Below are positions 40,674 to 49,333 of a DNA stretch of 64,000 nt, piece after piece. The notes below the pieces were generated by a model, which searched no databases, had not been told where the DNA came from, and saw only the letters and a list, made by a program, of their open reading frames with translations. The translations under genes and the position numbers were made by a program. The first letter of the stretch is position 1; each line of letters starts with the position of its first letter. The DNA is taken from positions 62,001-126,000 of the forward strand of contig JAQBVO010000002.1 in assembly GCA_027728065.1 (NCBI GenBank), in the 5' to 3' direction. This DNA comes from Actinomycetota bacterium. GTDB taxonomy: Bacteria; Actinomycetota; Actinomycetes; Nanopelagicales; Nanopelagicaceae.

Positions 40674-41972
40674 GTGATTGAAGCATTTTCTGCCGCAGAG
40701 ATCATTGCGGCAAAGCGTGACCACCACGTATTAAGTGACCCCCAGATCGATTGGATAATCGATGCCTATACACGGGGCGCAGTTGCCGATGAACAGATGT
40801 CGGCCCTGTTAATGGCGATTTTGCTCAATGGAATGAATCTATATGAAATCTCACGCTGGACCGATGCAATGATTAGAAGCGGGGAACGGATGAACTGGTC
40901 GGGGCTCTCTCGCCCAACAGTTGATAAGCATTCAACGGGCGGAGTCGGCGATAAAATTACTCTACCCCTTGCACCACTTGTCGCTGCCTGCGGGGCGGCA
41001 GTTCCTCAACTCTCTGGTCGCGGCTTAGGCCATACCGGAGGCACGTTAGATAAGTTGGAGTCGATACCTGGTTGGCGTGCATCATTAACAAATGCAGAAA
41101 TGCTTAAGGTTTTGCAGGATTGCGGTGCGGTAATTTGCGCCGCAGGTGCGGGTTTAGCACCGGCCGACAAGAAGCTATATGCACTACGCGATGTGACTGC
41201 AACGGTTGAGGCGATTCCCTTAATCGCTTCATCGATTATGAGCAAAAAAATTGCTGAAGGAACAAGTGCACTTGTCTTAGATGTGAAAACTGGTGTCGGT
41301 GCATTTATGAGTGATTCAAAAAAAGCTGCGGAGTTGGCACATGTAATGGTTGGACTGGGAAATAATGCAGGTGTAAAAACATTGGCCCTTATTACCGCAA
41401 TGGATGTTCCACTTGGGTTGACTGCAGGTAACGCCCTTGAAGTCGGCGAATCTCTTGAAGTTCTAAGCGGTGGTGGACCCAGCGATGTCGTTGAGTTAAC
41501 GGTTTTGCTTGCACAAGAGATGCTCGAACTTGCTGGAATTAGAGGCGCAGATCCTGCCGCCGCCCTAAAAAACGGTAAAGCTATGGATGTTTGGCGCCGA
41601 ATGATCCGGGCTCAAGGTGGAGATCCCGATGCCAAGCTCCCCGTTGCAAAGGAAAATACGGTTATCACGGCGCTGCGAAGCGGAACCGTTCTCTCCATGG
41701 ATGCGATGAAGGTAGGCATTGCTGCATGGCGCTTAGGTGCTGGCCGATTACGTCAAGGCCAGGCGATCCAGGCAGGTGCCGGTATTGAGATTCACGCTAA
41801 ACCGGGCGATGTGATCTCTAGCGGTGCCCCTTTGTTTACTTTGCATAGCGATACACCTGCAGCCTTTGCAAGTGCGCAGGAGTCACTCATTGGTAGCGTC
41901 ACGATCGGTGATTTAGCAGCTGGTGAAAAGATAGATAGATTGCCACTTATAATTGAACGAATTACTGATTAA
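40674..41972 (+). CDS. deoA: thymidine/pyrimidine-nucleoside phosphorylase
   Basis: This enzyme splits thymidine or deoxyuridine (and perhaps uridine) with phosphate to base and (deoxy)ribose-1-phosphate. The signature SGRGLGHTGGTLDKLESIPG lies near residue 116, with the KHSTGGVGDK phosphate loop near 84 and SIMSKKIAEG near 187. Length 432 is normal. A GTG start follows the cdd stop directly. deoC and the phosphopentomutase-like gene downstream on the other strand process the sugar. Confidence 0.95.
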   Translation: MIEAFSAAEIIAAKRDHHVLSDPQIDWIIDAYTRGAVADEQMSALLMAILLNGMNLYEISRWTDAMIRSGERMNWSGLSRPTVDKHSTGGVGDKITLPLAPLVAACGAAVPQLSGRGLGHTGGTLDKLESIPGWRASLTNAEMLKVLQDCGAVICAAGAGLAPADKKLYALRDVTATVEAIPLIASSIMSKKIAEGTSALVLDVKTGVGAFMSDSKKAAELAHVMVGLGNNAGVKTLALITAMDVPLGLTAGNALEVGESLEVLSGGGPSDVVELTVLLAQEMLELAGIRGADPAAALKNGKAMDVWRRMIRAQGGDPDAKLPVAKENTVITALRSGTVLSMDAMKVGIAAWRLGAGRLRQGQAIQAGAGIEIHAKPGDVISSGAPLFTLHSDTPAAFASAQESLIGSVTIGDLAAGEKIDRLPLIIERITD

Positions 41973-41983
41973 GGGGCAACAAA

Positions 41984-43081
41984 ATGGCGATGAATAGCCT
42001 TCCAACTGCCGATCAAATCCAGCGCGTTCCTAAGGCCATCTTGCATGATCATTTAGATGGCGGTCTGCGACCACAGACAATTATCGATATCGCTAATGAA
42101 ATTGGATATAGCGCTCTCCCCACTAAGGATGCAAAGGAGCTTGCAACGTGGTTCCGTGAATCCTGTGATTCAGGATCATTAGTTCGATACCTTGAAACCT
42201 TCTCGCATACAATCGCCGTGATGCAGCGCCGCGAAGATATTATCCGTATTGCCCGCGAATGCGCGATCGATCTTGCACGTGATGGTGTTGTCTACGCTGA
42301 AGTGCGCGGAGCACCCGAACTATTTACGCAGCAAGGCTTAACAATGTCGCACGTTATTGAAGCAACACTCGAGGGCTATAAGCAGGGAATGGCAGAGGCC
42401 AAGGCGCAAGGGCATGAGATTGCCGTTTACTCGCTACTGTGTGGAATGCGACAGAACAATCGCTCTCAAGAGGTCGCCGAATTAGTAGTCCGCTATCGCA
42501 ATCAGGGAGTTGTCGGCTTTGATATCGCTGGCCCCGAAGATGGTTTTCCTCCGAGTGATCAGAAGGCGACATTTGATTATCTACGAAAAGAGGATGCGCA
42601 CTTTACGATTCATGCAGGTGAGGCATATGGTCTGCCATCGATCTGGGAGGCGATTCAACTCTGTGGGGCTGAGCGCTTAGGTCATGGTGTGCGCATTATC
42701 GATGACATTGATTTTTCTGCTCCCGAACCAAAGTTAGGACGCTTGGCCTCCTATGTTCGTGATCGACGGATTCCATTAGAGCTATGTCCTACTTCAAATC
42801 TTCAGACAGGGGCAGCCAAAAGTTATGCAGAGCACCCTATTGGGGCGCTCACCAAACTGCGTTTTCGTGTGACTATTAATACCGATAATCGATTAATGAG
42901 TCAGACATCGATGTCATTTGAAATGGGCGAGGCGGTTAAAGCCTTCGGCTGGAATCTAGCTGAACTCCAGCGCGTAACCATTAATGCGATGAAGAGCGCT
43001 TTTATTCCATATCCAGAGCGTTTAAAGATTATAGAGAACATCATAAAGCCTGGCTATCAGAAAATTGCATCGGAGCAATGA
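41984..43081 (+). CDS. add: adenosine deaminase
   Basis: Add converts (deoxy)adenosine to (deoxy)inosine. Metal and catalytic residues are in HDHLDGGL near residue 22, HAGEAYG near 211 with the catalytic Glu, GHGVRI near 236, and NTDNRLMS near 304, where NTDDP is common in enterobacterial enzymes. Length 365 is normal. AAGGGG lies before the ATG. The stop overlaps the cytochrome P450 start (ATGA). Confidence 0.94.
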   Translation: MAMNSLPTADQIQRVPKAILHDHLDGGLRPQTIIDIANEIGYSALPTKDAKELATWFRESCDSGSLVRYLETFSHTIAVMQRREDIIRIARECAIDLARDGVVYAEVRGAPELFTQQGLTMSHVIEATLEGYKQGMAEAKAQGHEIAVYSLLCGMRQNNRSQEVAELVVRYRNQGVVGFDIAGPEDGFPPSDQKATFDYLRKEDAHFTIHAGEAYGLPSIWEAIQLCGAERLGHGVRIIDDIDFSAPEPKLGRLASYVRDRRIPLELCPTSNLQTGAAKSYAEHPIGALTKLRFRVTINTDNRLMSQTSMSFEMGEAVKAFGWNLAELQRVTINAMKSAFIPYPERLKIIENIIKPGYQKIASEQ

Positions 43082-44271
43082 TTGATTTTAACGATCCAGC
43101 TTTTGTTGCAGATCCATATGCTGGATTAAAAAAACTACGCGATATTGGAAAGCCACTCTGGCACGATGGATTAAATATGTTCTTAGCGGCCTGTCATGGT
43201 GATGCCAACGATGTTTTTCGTAATAAATCACTGGGGCGAATTTTCAAGGAGAAAACGCCAGAGTTTGAATGGGAGACCTTCAACTGGCTGCACTCTGATT
43301 CAATCTTAGATAGCGAGCCACCTAAGCACACACGCTTGCGCGCGCTTGTGGCTAAGGCATTTAATCGCAACAAGATTGAGGGGATGCGTCCTGCTATCGA
43401 GCGTATTACATCGCAACTTCTCGATGCTATCGAAGAAAAAGTTAAATCCGGTGAAAACTTTGATTTAATCGCAGATTATGCCGAACCGCTTCCAGTCAAG
43501 ATTATCGCCGATCTCTTGGGCTTTCCTGAATTAGAGGAGCACTTACTGCGCCCATGGTCACAAGCTATTGTTAAGATGTATGAAGTTAATCCTACCGAGC
43601 AGTACCAATTTGATGCAAAGAAAGCCGCGGGTGAATTCGCCGAGTACGTACGCAATCTCGCCGAACATCGAAAGAGAAATCCAGGTCAGGATTTAATTAC
43701 TGATTTAGCGATGGTTGAAGAAAATGGAGAAAAACTTAATTCGCATGAGTTAGTTGCAACATGCGTACTGCTGCTCAACGCCGGTCACGAGGCAAGTGTT
43801 AATGCCTTCGGCAATGGCATGGTCGCTGCATTAAAACGCCCCGATCAGATCGCGCTTTTGCGGCAGAATCCACGGGGGGTTACCGAGCGCGCGCTAGAGG
43901 AGTTCATGCGCTTTGATGCTCCACTGCAGTTATTTGAGCGTACCGCCACGGCCGATACTCACATCGGGGGAGTGGCGATCGCTAGAGGGCAGAAAATCGC
44001 CGCACTTATCGGTGCGGCAAACCGAGATGAGAGTGTATTTAACAATCCAGAGAGCATGGATCTAACACGTGATCCAAATCCCCATATCGGTTTTGGCGCG
44101 GGAATCCATTTTTGTTTAGGCGCACCGCTTGCCCGATTAGAGATGGGTGTTTCTCTGCCGGCCCTTTGGGAGAAGTTTCCGAATATGGAGTTAGCTGGCG
44201 AAGCGATTCGGCGTCCTACATTTGTATTGCGGGGTTATGAAAGCGTAGCTATCTGCTCGACAGTTGGATAA
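43078..44271 (+). CDS. cytochrome P450
   Basis: This is a soluble bacterial-type (class I) P450 of 397 residues. The heme loop FGAGIHFCLG has the thiolate Cys near residue 347. The K-helix ExxR is EEFMR near 280, and the I-helix is LNAGHEASVN near 237, where an acidic residue and Ser follow the AG pair. No ferredoxin partner is adjacent. It is translationally coupled to adenosine deaminase, so oxidation (for example demethylation) of a nucleoside or base is a tempting inference, but the substrate is unknown. Its last 37 bases overlap the convergent ribokinase gene. Confidence 0.93.
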   Translation: MIDFNDPAFVADPYAGLKKLRDIGKPLWHDGLNMFLAACHGDANDVFRNKSLGRIFKEKTPEFEWETFNWLHSDSILDSEPPKHTRLRALVAKAFNRNKIEGMRPAIERITSQLLDAIEEKVKSGENFDLIADYAEPLPVKIIADLLGFPELEEHLLRPWSQAIVKMYEVNPTEQYQFDAKKAAGEFAEYVRNLAEHRKRNPGQDLITDLAMVEENGEKLNSHELVATCVLLLNAGHEASVNAFGNGMVAALKRPDQIALLRQNPRGVTERALEEFMRFDAPLQLFERTATADTHIGGVAIARGQKIAALIGAANRDESVFNNPESMDLTRDPNPHIGFGAGIHFCLGAPLARLEMGVSLPALWEKFPNMELAGEAIRRPTFVLRGYESVAICSTVG

Positions 44272-45131
44272 GAGGATTGAGCACCTTTTTTAGTCACACT
44301 CAAAGAGGCAACATGAACTCCAAGATTTAAGGAGTCTTGGGCGGTTAGTGCACTGGCTAAGCCATAGGCAAATGTTCCGACAAAGGCATCGCCAGCACCC
44401 GTTGTATCAACTGCACTAACAACTGGAGCGGCTACCCGAAAGATAGATCCATCTGCATGTATCAAAACGGCGCCACGGGAGCCAAGAGTTACGACTGAAC
44501 TCTTGCCCGGTCTAAATCTCTTTAGAACCTGATCATTTGATGGTAACTCACCATGGAGTTGGCCGAACTCGGTCTCATTAGGAATTAACCAATCAGTAAG
44601 CTCTAAAAGTTCGGTGCCCAGTGTCTCAAAGGGCGCAGGATTTAAAATAGTTGTACAGCCACGTGCTTTGGCCGCACGAAAAGCGGCGAGTGTAACCTCT
44701 TGCTTAATTTCACACTGAGCAACTACTACCGATAGATCGTTGATGGAACTTACGGCAGCAACAGCCTTTGCACTTTCAATCTCACTATTTGCACCTGGAA
44801 TAATAATGATGCGATTTTCACCGTCGCCATCGACCCAGATATGGGCAACACCAGTAGCCGTATCACTGCGCTCAATATGCACCGAGTTAATACCTAAGTT
44901 TTTAAAGTTTTGGGCGATTGAATCACCAAATAAGTCTCGCCCTAACTTACCTACAAAATGAACTTCGGCCCCACAGTGAGCGGCAATCACCGCTTGGTTA
45001 GCTCCTTTGCCGCCAAAGCCAGTGGTAAATAGATCACCGACCAGAGTCTGTCCTGGCTCTGGTAAGTGTTGGGCATATGCCGTTAGATCCATCATTGCGC
45101 TACCGACCACAGCGACAACTGCTTTACTCAT
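44235..45131 (-). CDS. rbsK: ribokinase
   Basis: RbsK phosphorylates ribose to ribose-5-phosphate. The product shows VVGSAMMDLTAYAQHLPEPG at the start, the PfkB motif 1 TTGFGGKGANQAVIAA near residue 38 and motif 2 VDTTGAGDAFVG near 239 with the catalytic Asp. Length 298 fits. It is divergent from a nucleoside hydrolase through a shared -10 region, and the hydrolase makes the ribose it uses. Its end overlaps the P450 gene by 37 bases. A related sugar kinase specificity is possible. Confidence 0.9.
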   Translation of the reverse strand: MSKAVVAVVGSAMMDLTAYAQHLPEPGQTLVGDLFTTGFGGKGANQAVIAAHCGAEVHFVGKLGRDLFGDSIAQNFKNLGINSVHIERSDTATGVAHIWVDGDGENRIIIIPGANSEIESAKAVAAVSSINDLSVVVAQCEIKQEVTLAAFRAAKARGCTTILNPAPFETLGTELLELTDWLIPNETEFGQLHGELPSNDQVLKRFRPGKSSVVTLGSRGAVLIHADGSIFRVAAPVVSAVDTTGAGDAFVGTFAYGLASALTAQDSLNLGVHVASLSVTKKGAQSSYPTVEQIATLS

Positions 45132-45136
45132 AGCGC

Positions 45137-45143
45137 TAGGCTA
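45137..45143. promoter_or_regulatory. overlapping bidirectional -10 TAGGCTA (rbsK / nucleoside hydrolase)
   Basis: Only 18 bases separate the two start codons. TAGGCT (plus) ends 7 bases before the hydrolase ATG, and TAGCCT (minus, from the same 7 bp) ends 6 bases before the rbsK ATG. Both would yield leaderless mRNAs. A TTGAAG lies 16 bases upstream of the minus -10. Confidence 0.6.
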
Positions 45144-45149
45144 TCGCGT

Positions 45150-46103
45150 ATGAATAAAACTTCAATGATTCTAGATGTCGATACCGGCGTTGATGATGCT
45201 TATGCAGTGCTATTTGCCGCGCTACATCCGGCTATCAATCTCTTGGGGATAACATGCGTTGATGGCAATACACATGTTGATCAAGTCGTGGCAAATACAT
45301 TGAAGGTCTTAGATGCCGCTCAAGCTGGAGATATCCCTGTTGCACGCGGGGCTACAAGGCCCTTGCTTGGTCCATCACAGTATGCCGAATATGTCCATGG
45401 CGCCGATGGAATGGGCGATCTTGGAATCGCACCATCTACTCGGCAGGTAGATCCACGCTCGGCTATCGAGTTACTACGTGATCTTATTGAGGGCTCAAAG
45501 GATCTTGTGACACTAGTTCCTATTGCACCCCTTACTAACATTGCGATTTTCTTGCGCGCATTTCCAGAGACGGCTAAAAAAATCCATCGTATTGTTTTAA
45601 TGGGGGGTTCGACATCTGCTGGAAATGCAACCCCTGTGGCTGAGTTCAATGTTTGGCATGATCCAGAGGCTGCCGCAATTGTCTTTTCTAGCGGTGTACC
45701 CATAACAATGTATGGCCTCGATGTTTTTATGCGCCCAGGTATTTCAAGTCAAGAGGCCTCAGTGTTGAAGAGTTCTAGTGAGCCATCTGCCCAGTTTGCA
45801 GGCCAATTAATTGAGGCCTTTATCGAACGCCTGCACATTTCTCCATTAACACTTGGTGATTATGGTGCTGTTGTAGCGGCGATTTATCCCGAACTATTTA
45901 CTACACAGATGTTTGATGTTGTTGTAGATACCTCTTCAGGACCTGCGCGAGGTCAAACTATCTGTGATCGGCGCGATGACTTCTTGAAAGATTTAGAGCC
46001 ACTAGGTCTTGAGAACCCTGCAAAGGTTCGAGTTGTCATGGATTTAGATGTTGAGGCCGTGCGCCAATTGTGGCTAAAAACGATCGATAAGGGCTGGTCT
46101 TAG
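45150..46103 (+). CDS. inosine-uridine-type nucleoside hydrolase
   Basis: This enzyme hydrolyses the N-glycosidic bond of ribonucleosides to ribose and free base. The calcium-binding DVDTGVDDAYA motif lies near residue 9, with the family's GGSTSAGNATPVAEFN near 151 and a C-terminal Asp in the GDYGAVV segment near 235. Length 317 is normal. It has no ribosome-binding site and is predicted leaderless. Its stop overlaps the convergent aldehyde dehydrogenase-like gene by 4 bases. Confidence 0.93.
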   Translation: MNKTSMILDVDTGVDDAYAVLFAALHPAINLLGITCVDGNTHVDQVVANTLKVLDAAQAGDIPVARGATRPLLGPSQYAEYVHGADGMGDLGIAPSTRQVDPRSAIELLRDLIEGSKDLVTLVPIAPLTNIAIFLRAFPETAKKIHRIVLMGGSTSAGNATPVAEFNVWHDPEAAAIVFSSGVPITMYGLDVFMRPGISSQEASVLKSSSEPSAQFAGQLIEAFIERLHISPLTLGDYGAVVAAIYPELFTTQMFDVVVDTSSGPARGQTICDRRDDFLKDLEPLGLENPAKVRVVMDLDVEAVRQLWLKTIDKGWS

Positions 46104-46942
46104 AGCCCGATCGGATGCCAGACGGTCTTGTTCTCTAAGAAGGCAAGGATTCGTCCTGGATCAGCGGATTTGAAACTATAGATTCGCTTTAAGTTCTCAG
46201 TCCCGGCGATTCGAACTGCGCTATGTGATGTAGTAGCAAGTCCTGAGATATCAAGGCCATCGATATCCATATGTGATGCCATCCACGGTGCAATTTCATC
46301 TTGCTTTCCAGTCAAAATATTGATAACACCTGCAGGCACATCACTAGTGGCAAGGATCTCAGCAAAACTCATCGCAGATAATGGAGCCTTAGTGCTGGCC
46401 AATACAACGACTGTGTTTCCACCGACGATAATCGGTGCAACTGCATCTATGAGACCAAGAAGTGATGGTGACTCTGGTGCAATCGCAGCTATCACACCCA
46501 TGCTCTCTGGCACAGTGAAGTTGTAGTACGGACCTGTTACTGGGTTAAGTGCCCCAGATAGTGATGAAAGCTTGTCAGACCAACCTGCATACCACACTAA
46601 ACGATCAACTGAGTCTGTAACTTCCTTTTCAGCCTTAATCTTTGTAAGGCCAGTGACCGAAACAATCTCATCAACAAACTGTGCACGACGACCCTCTAAC
46701 ATTTCTGCAACACGATAGAGAATCTGCCCTTTGTTATATGCCGAAACCTTATTCCATCCTGCTTGCGCTGCATGTGCAGCAGTAACAGCATCTCTTAAAT
46801 CTTTACGCGATGCTAAGGATGGATTGGCGATAAACACACCTTTTGCACTTTTAATCTCATATGTACGGCCTGATTCACTACGCGGGAAGCTACCGTTTAT
46901 AAATAATTTGTATGTTTTTTTCACATAAATTCGATTACTCAT
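46100..46942 (-). CDS. short aldehyde dehydrogenase-like protein without catalytic domain
   Basis: This product corresponds to only the N-terminal, NAD-binding half of an aldehyde dehydrogenase (about 280 residues versus about 480). It stops before the catalytic Cys. Motifs that bind NAD in the neighbour (PWNFP and KPAES) are APESP and LASTKAP here, so the key Lys is gone. The frame is open and codon use looks ordinary, so a conserved companion or regulatory subunit seems more likely than a pseudogene. ATG 46942 overlaps the upstream full-length gene; a TTG at 46948 is also possible. Confidence 0.75.
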   Translation of the reverse strand: MSNRIYVKKTYKLFINGSFPRSESGRTYEIKSAKGVFIANPSLASRKDLRDAVTAAHAAQAGWNKVSAYNKGQILYRVAEMLEGRRAQFVDEIVSVTGLTKIKAEKEVTDSVDRLVWYAGWSDKLSSLSGALNPVTGPYYNFTVPESMGVIAAIAPESPSLLGLIDAVAPIIVGGNTVVVLASTKAPLSAMSFAEILATSDVPAGVINILTGKQDEIAPWMASHMDIDGLDISGLATTSHSAVRIAGTENLKRIYSFKSADPGRILAFLENKTVWHPIGL

Positions 46943-48386
46943 GGCCAACGCCTTTCAGATATGTACTTAATCCGTGGCGTCCGCCTTCGCGACCCCAGCC
47001 AGATTCTTTATACCCACCAAATGGTGATGCTGGATCAAACTTGTTAAATGTATTTGCCCAGACAACTCCTGCACGAAGCTGTTGACTAGCCCACAAGATG
47101 CGTGATCCCTTTTCACTCCAGACACCGGCCGAGAGGCCAAAGGGAGTGTTATTAGCCTTGTCTATAGCCTCTTGGGGGGTTCTAAAAGTTAATATCGAAA
47201 GGACTGGGCCAAAGATCTCCTCGCGCGCTATGCGATGAGCCTGCGTTACACCAGTAAAGACCGTTGGCGCAAACCAGAAACCCTTCTTTGGGAATTCACA
47301 TGGCGCACTCCAGCGTTGGCCCCCTTCGGCATCACCGATGGCTGAGAGATCTTGAATTTTCAAGAGTTGCTCTTTGCTATTGATTGCACCTAAATCAGTA
47401 TTCTTATCCATTGGATCGCCCACTCGAATCTTTGCCATTCGTATTTTTAACTTTTCCAGAACTTCATCGGCAATACTCTCCTGAAGGAGCAGTCGTGAAC
47501 CTGCGCAACATACATGGCCCTGATTAAAGAAGACTCCATTTACAATACCTTCGATGGCCTCATCGATAGCGGCATCTTCGAAGATAATATTGGCCGCCTT
47601 GCCACCAAGCTCCAGAGTCAGGCTCTTGTGGGTTGGCGCAACTGCGCGAGCGATTATCTTGCCGACCTCAGTAGATCCAGTAAATGCAATCTTGTCGATA
47701 CCCGGGTGATTAACAATGAGTGCACCAGTTGAGCCATCACCAGTAACGATATTGACTACCCCTGCTGGGAGTTCAGCCTGCTGGCAGATTTCGGCAAATA
47801 AAAGTGCGCTCAGTGGTGTGCTTTCAGCGGGCTTAAGTACGACAGTGTTGCCTGCTGCAAGTGCTGGTGCAATTTTCCATGCCAACATCAACAATGGAAA
47901 GTTCCAGGGAATAATTTGACCTGCTACTCCATGCGGCTTAGTTGATGTGCCAAGAGCTGCAAACTCGAGTTTATCGGCCCAGCCTGCATGATAGAAAAAA
48001 TGTGCAGCCGCTAGCGGAACATCAACATCGCGAGATTCCCGAATCGGCTTTCCATTATCTAAAGTTTCAAGGACTGCGAACTCACGTGATCTCTCTTGCA
48101 TAATGCGCGCGATACGGAACAGGTATTTTCCGCGCTCTTTTCCGCTCATTTTCGACCAGATTTGCGTGTATGCCTTGCGCGCAGCTTTGACTGCAGCATC
48201 GATATCGGCCTTACCTGCCAAGGCGATCTGGCTTAAAACCTCTTCAGTTGCGGGGTTAATAGTTGGAAAGTGCTTACTACCAGAGACAAATTTTCCGCCG
48301 ATAAAGTGGCCGTACTTAGCTTTAATCTTCACGATCGCCCTTGATTCAGGTGCTGGTGCGTAATCAAAGCTCACAGGGCTCTCCAT
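46935..48386 (-). CDS. aldehyde dehydrogenase, NAD(P)-dependent
   Basis: This is a full-length 483-residue aldehyde dehydrogenase. Cofactor motifs are IPWNFPLLMLAWK near residue 138 and LKPAEST near 161. The general-base Glu is in LELGGKAANII near 256, and the nucleophile Cys in FNQGHVCCAGSR near 290. Directly after deoC (TAATG overlap), a role in oxidising the acetaldehyde made by DeoC is the obvious inference. It overlaps the short paralogue downstream. Confidence 0.9.
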   Translation of the reverse strand: MESPVSFDYAPAPESRAIVKIKAKYGHFIGGKFVSGSKHFPTINPATEEVLSQIALAGKADIDAAVKAARKAYTQIWSKMSGKERGKYLFRIARIMQERSREFAVLETLDNGKPIRESRDVDVPLAAAHFFYHAGWADKLEFAALGTSTKPHGVAGQIIPWNFPLLMLAWKIAPALAAGNTVVLKPAESTPLSALLFAEICQQAELPAGVVNIVTGDGSTGALIVNHPGIDKIAFTGSTEVGKIIARAVAPTHKSLTLELGGKAANIIFEDAAIDEAIEGIVNGVFFNQGHVCCAGSRLLLQESIADEVLEKLKIRMAKIRVGDPMDKNTDLGAINSKEQLLKIQDLSAIGDAEGGQRWSAPCEFPKKGFWFAPTVFTGVTQAHRIAREEIFGPVLSILTFRTPQEAIDKANNTPFGLSAGVWSEKGSRILWASQQLRAGVVWANTFNKFDPASPFGGYKESGWGREGGRHGLSTYLKGVGHE

Positions 48387-49333
48387 TAATCGATCGTGAC
48401 GTACTCAGGGCTAGCGTAGTAGCCATCATCGAGTTTCATGCGCTGCATTAATAAGTCATTGAGCAGGGAGCTGGCACCAATGCGAAAGAGTGCGGGTGTG
48501 AGCCACTCTGGCCCTGCAGTCTCATTAACTAGTACCAACTGTTTAATAGCATCCTTCGTCGTCCTGATTCCACCGGCTGGCTTTACCCCGATCCGAACTC
48601 GTGTCATCTGATAAAAATCTCGTACCGCCTCCAGCATTATTAAGACAACGGGGGCGGTGGCAGCTGGTGCGACCTTTCCCGTTGAAGTTTTAATAAAGTG
48701 CGCGCCCGCGGCCATGGCAAGAAATGAGGCTTTGCGAATATTGTCATATGTAACAAGTTCACCAGTTTCAAAGATTACTTTTAAGTGGGCACGGCTGCCA
48801 CAGAGTTCGCGAATCTGCACAATTTGATTAAAGACACCGATGTAATCACCGCTTAAAAACGCTCCACGGTCAATCACCATATCAATCTCAGTGGCACCGC
48901 TATCGAGAGCATCTTGAGTATCTTGAATCTTTACGGGCATTGAGGCCCGGCCCGATGGAAAGGCCGTTGAAACTGCTGCGAGACCAACATGGCCACCACC
49001 GATTAAATCTAAGTGTTCTCGTGCAATGGCGACCATGTCGTTATAGACACAGACTGCGCCAACACTTGGCACCGATGAATCAGTGGGATCAGGGCGCACA
49101 GCTTTATTACATAACGCTTTAACTTTTCCTGGTGTATCAGCGCCCTCCAGAGTTGTTAGATCCACCATTGAAATCGCGGTATTTATCGCCCAGCGCTTTG
49201 AGGTTGTTTTAATGCTGCGTGTTGCCAACATAGCTGCACGTGCATCGGCGCCTACTTGATCTACGCCAGAAAGAGCGCCGAGGTACTTCGTGAGTGAGGC
49301 CTGCGAGCCATCAACTAAGCCGTAGAAACTCAC
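48386..49333 (-). CDS. deoC: deoxyribose-phosphate aldolase
   Basis: DeoC splits 2-deoxyribose-5-phosphate into acetaldehyde and glyceraldehyde-3-phosphate by a Schiff-base mechanism. Visible are EIDMVIDRGAF near residue 147, LKVIFETGEL near 182, the Schiff-base Lys in HFIKTSTGK near 216, and GVKPAGGIRT near 249. At 315 residues it is the longer actinobacterial form. The GTG start overlaps the mutase stop (GTGA). Confidence 0.94.
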   Translation of the reverse strand: MSFYGLVDGSQASLTKYLGALSGVDQVGADARAAMLATRSIKTTSKRWAINTAISMVDLTTLEGADTPGKVKALCNKAVRPDPTDSSVPSVGAVCVYNDMVAIAREHLDLIGGGHVGLAAVSTAFPSGRASMPVKIQDTQDALDSGATEIDMVIDRGAFLSGDYIGVFNQIVQIRELCGSRAHLKVIFETGELVTYDNIRKASFLAMAAGAHFIKTSTGKVAPAATAPVVLIMLEAVRDFYQMTRVRIGVKPAGGIRTTKDAIKQLVLVNETAGPEWLTPALFRIGASSLLNDLLMQRMKLDDGYYASPEYVTID

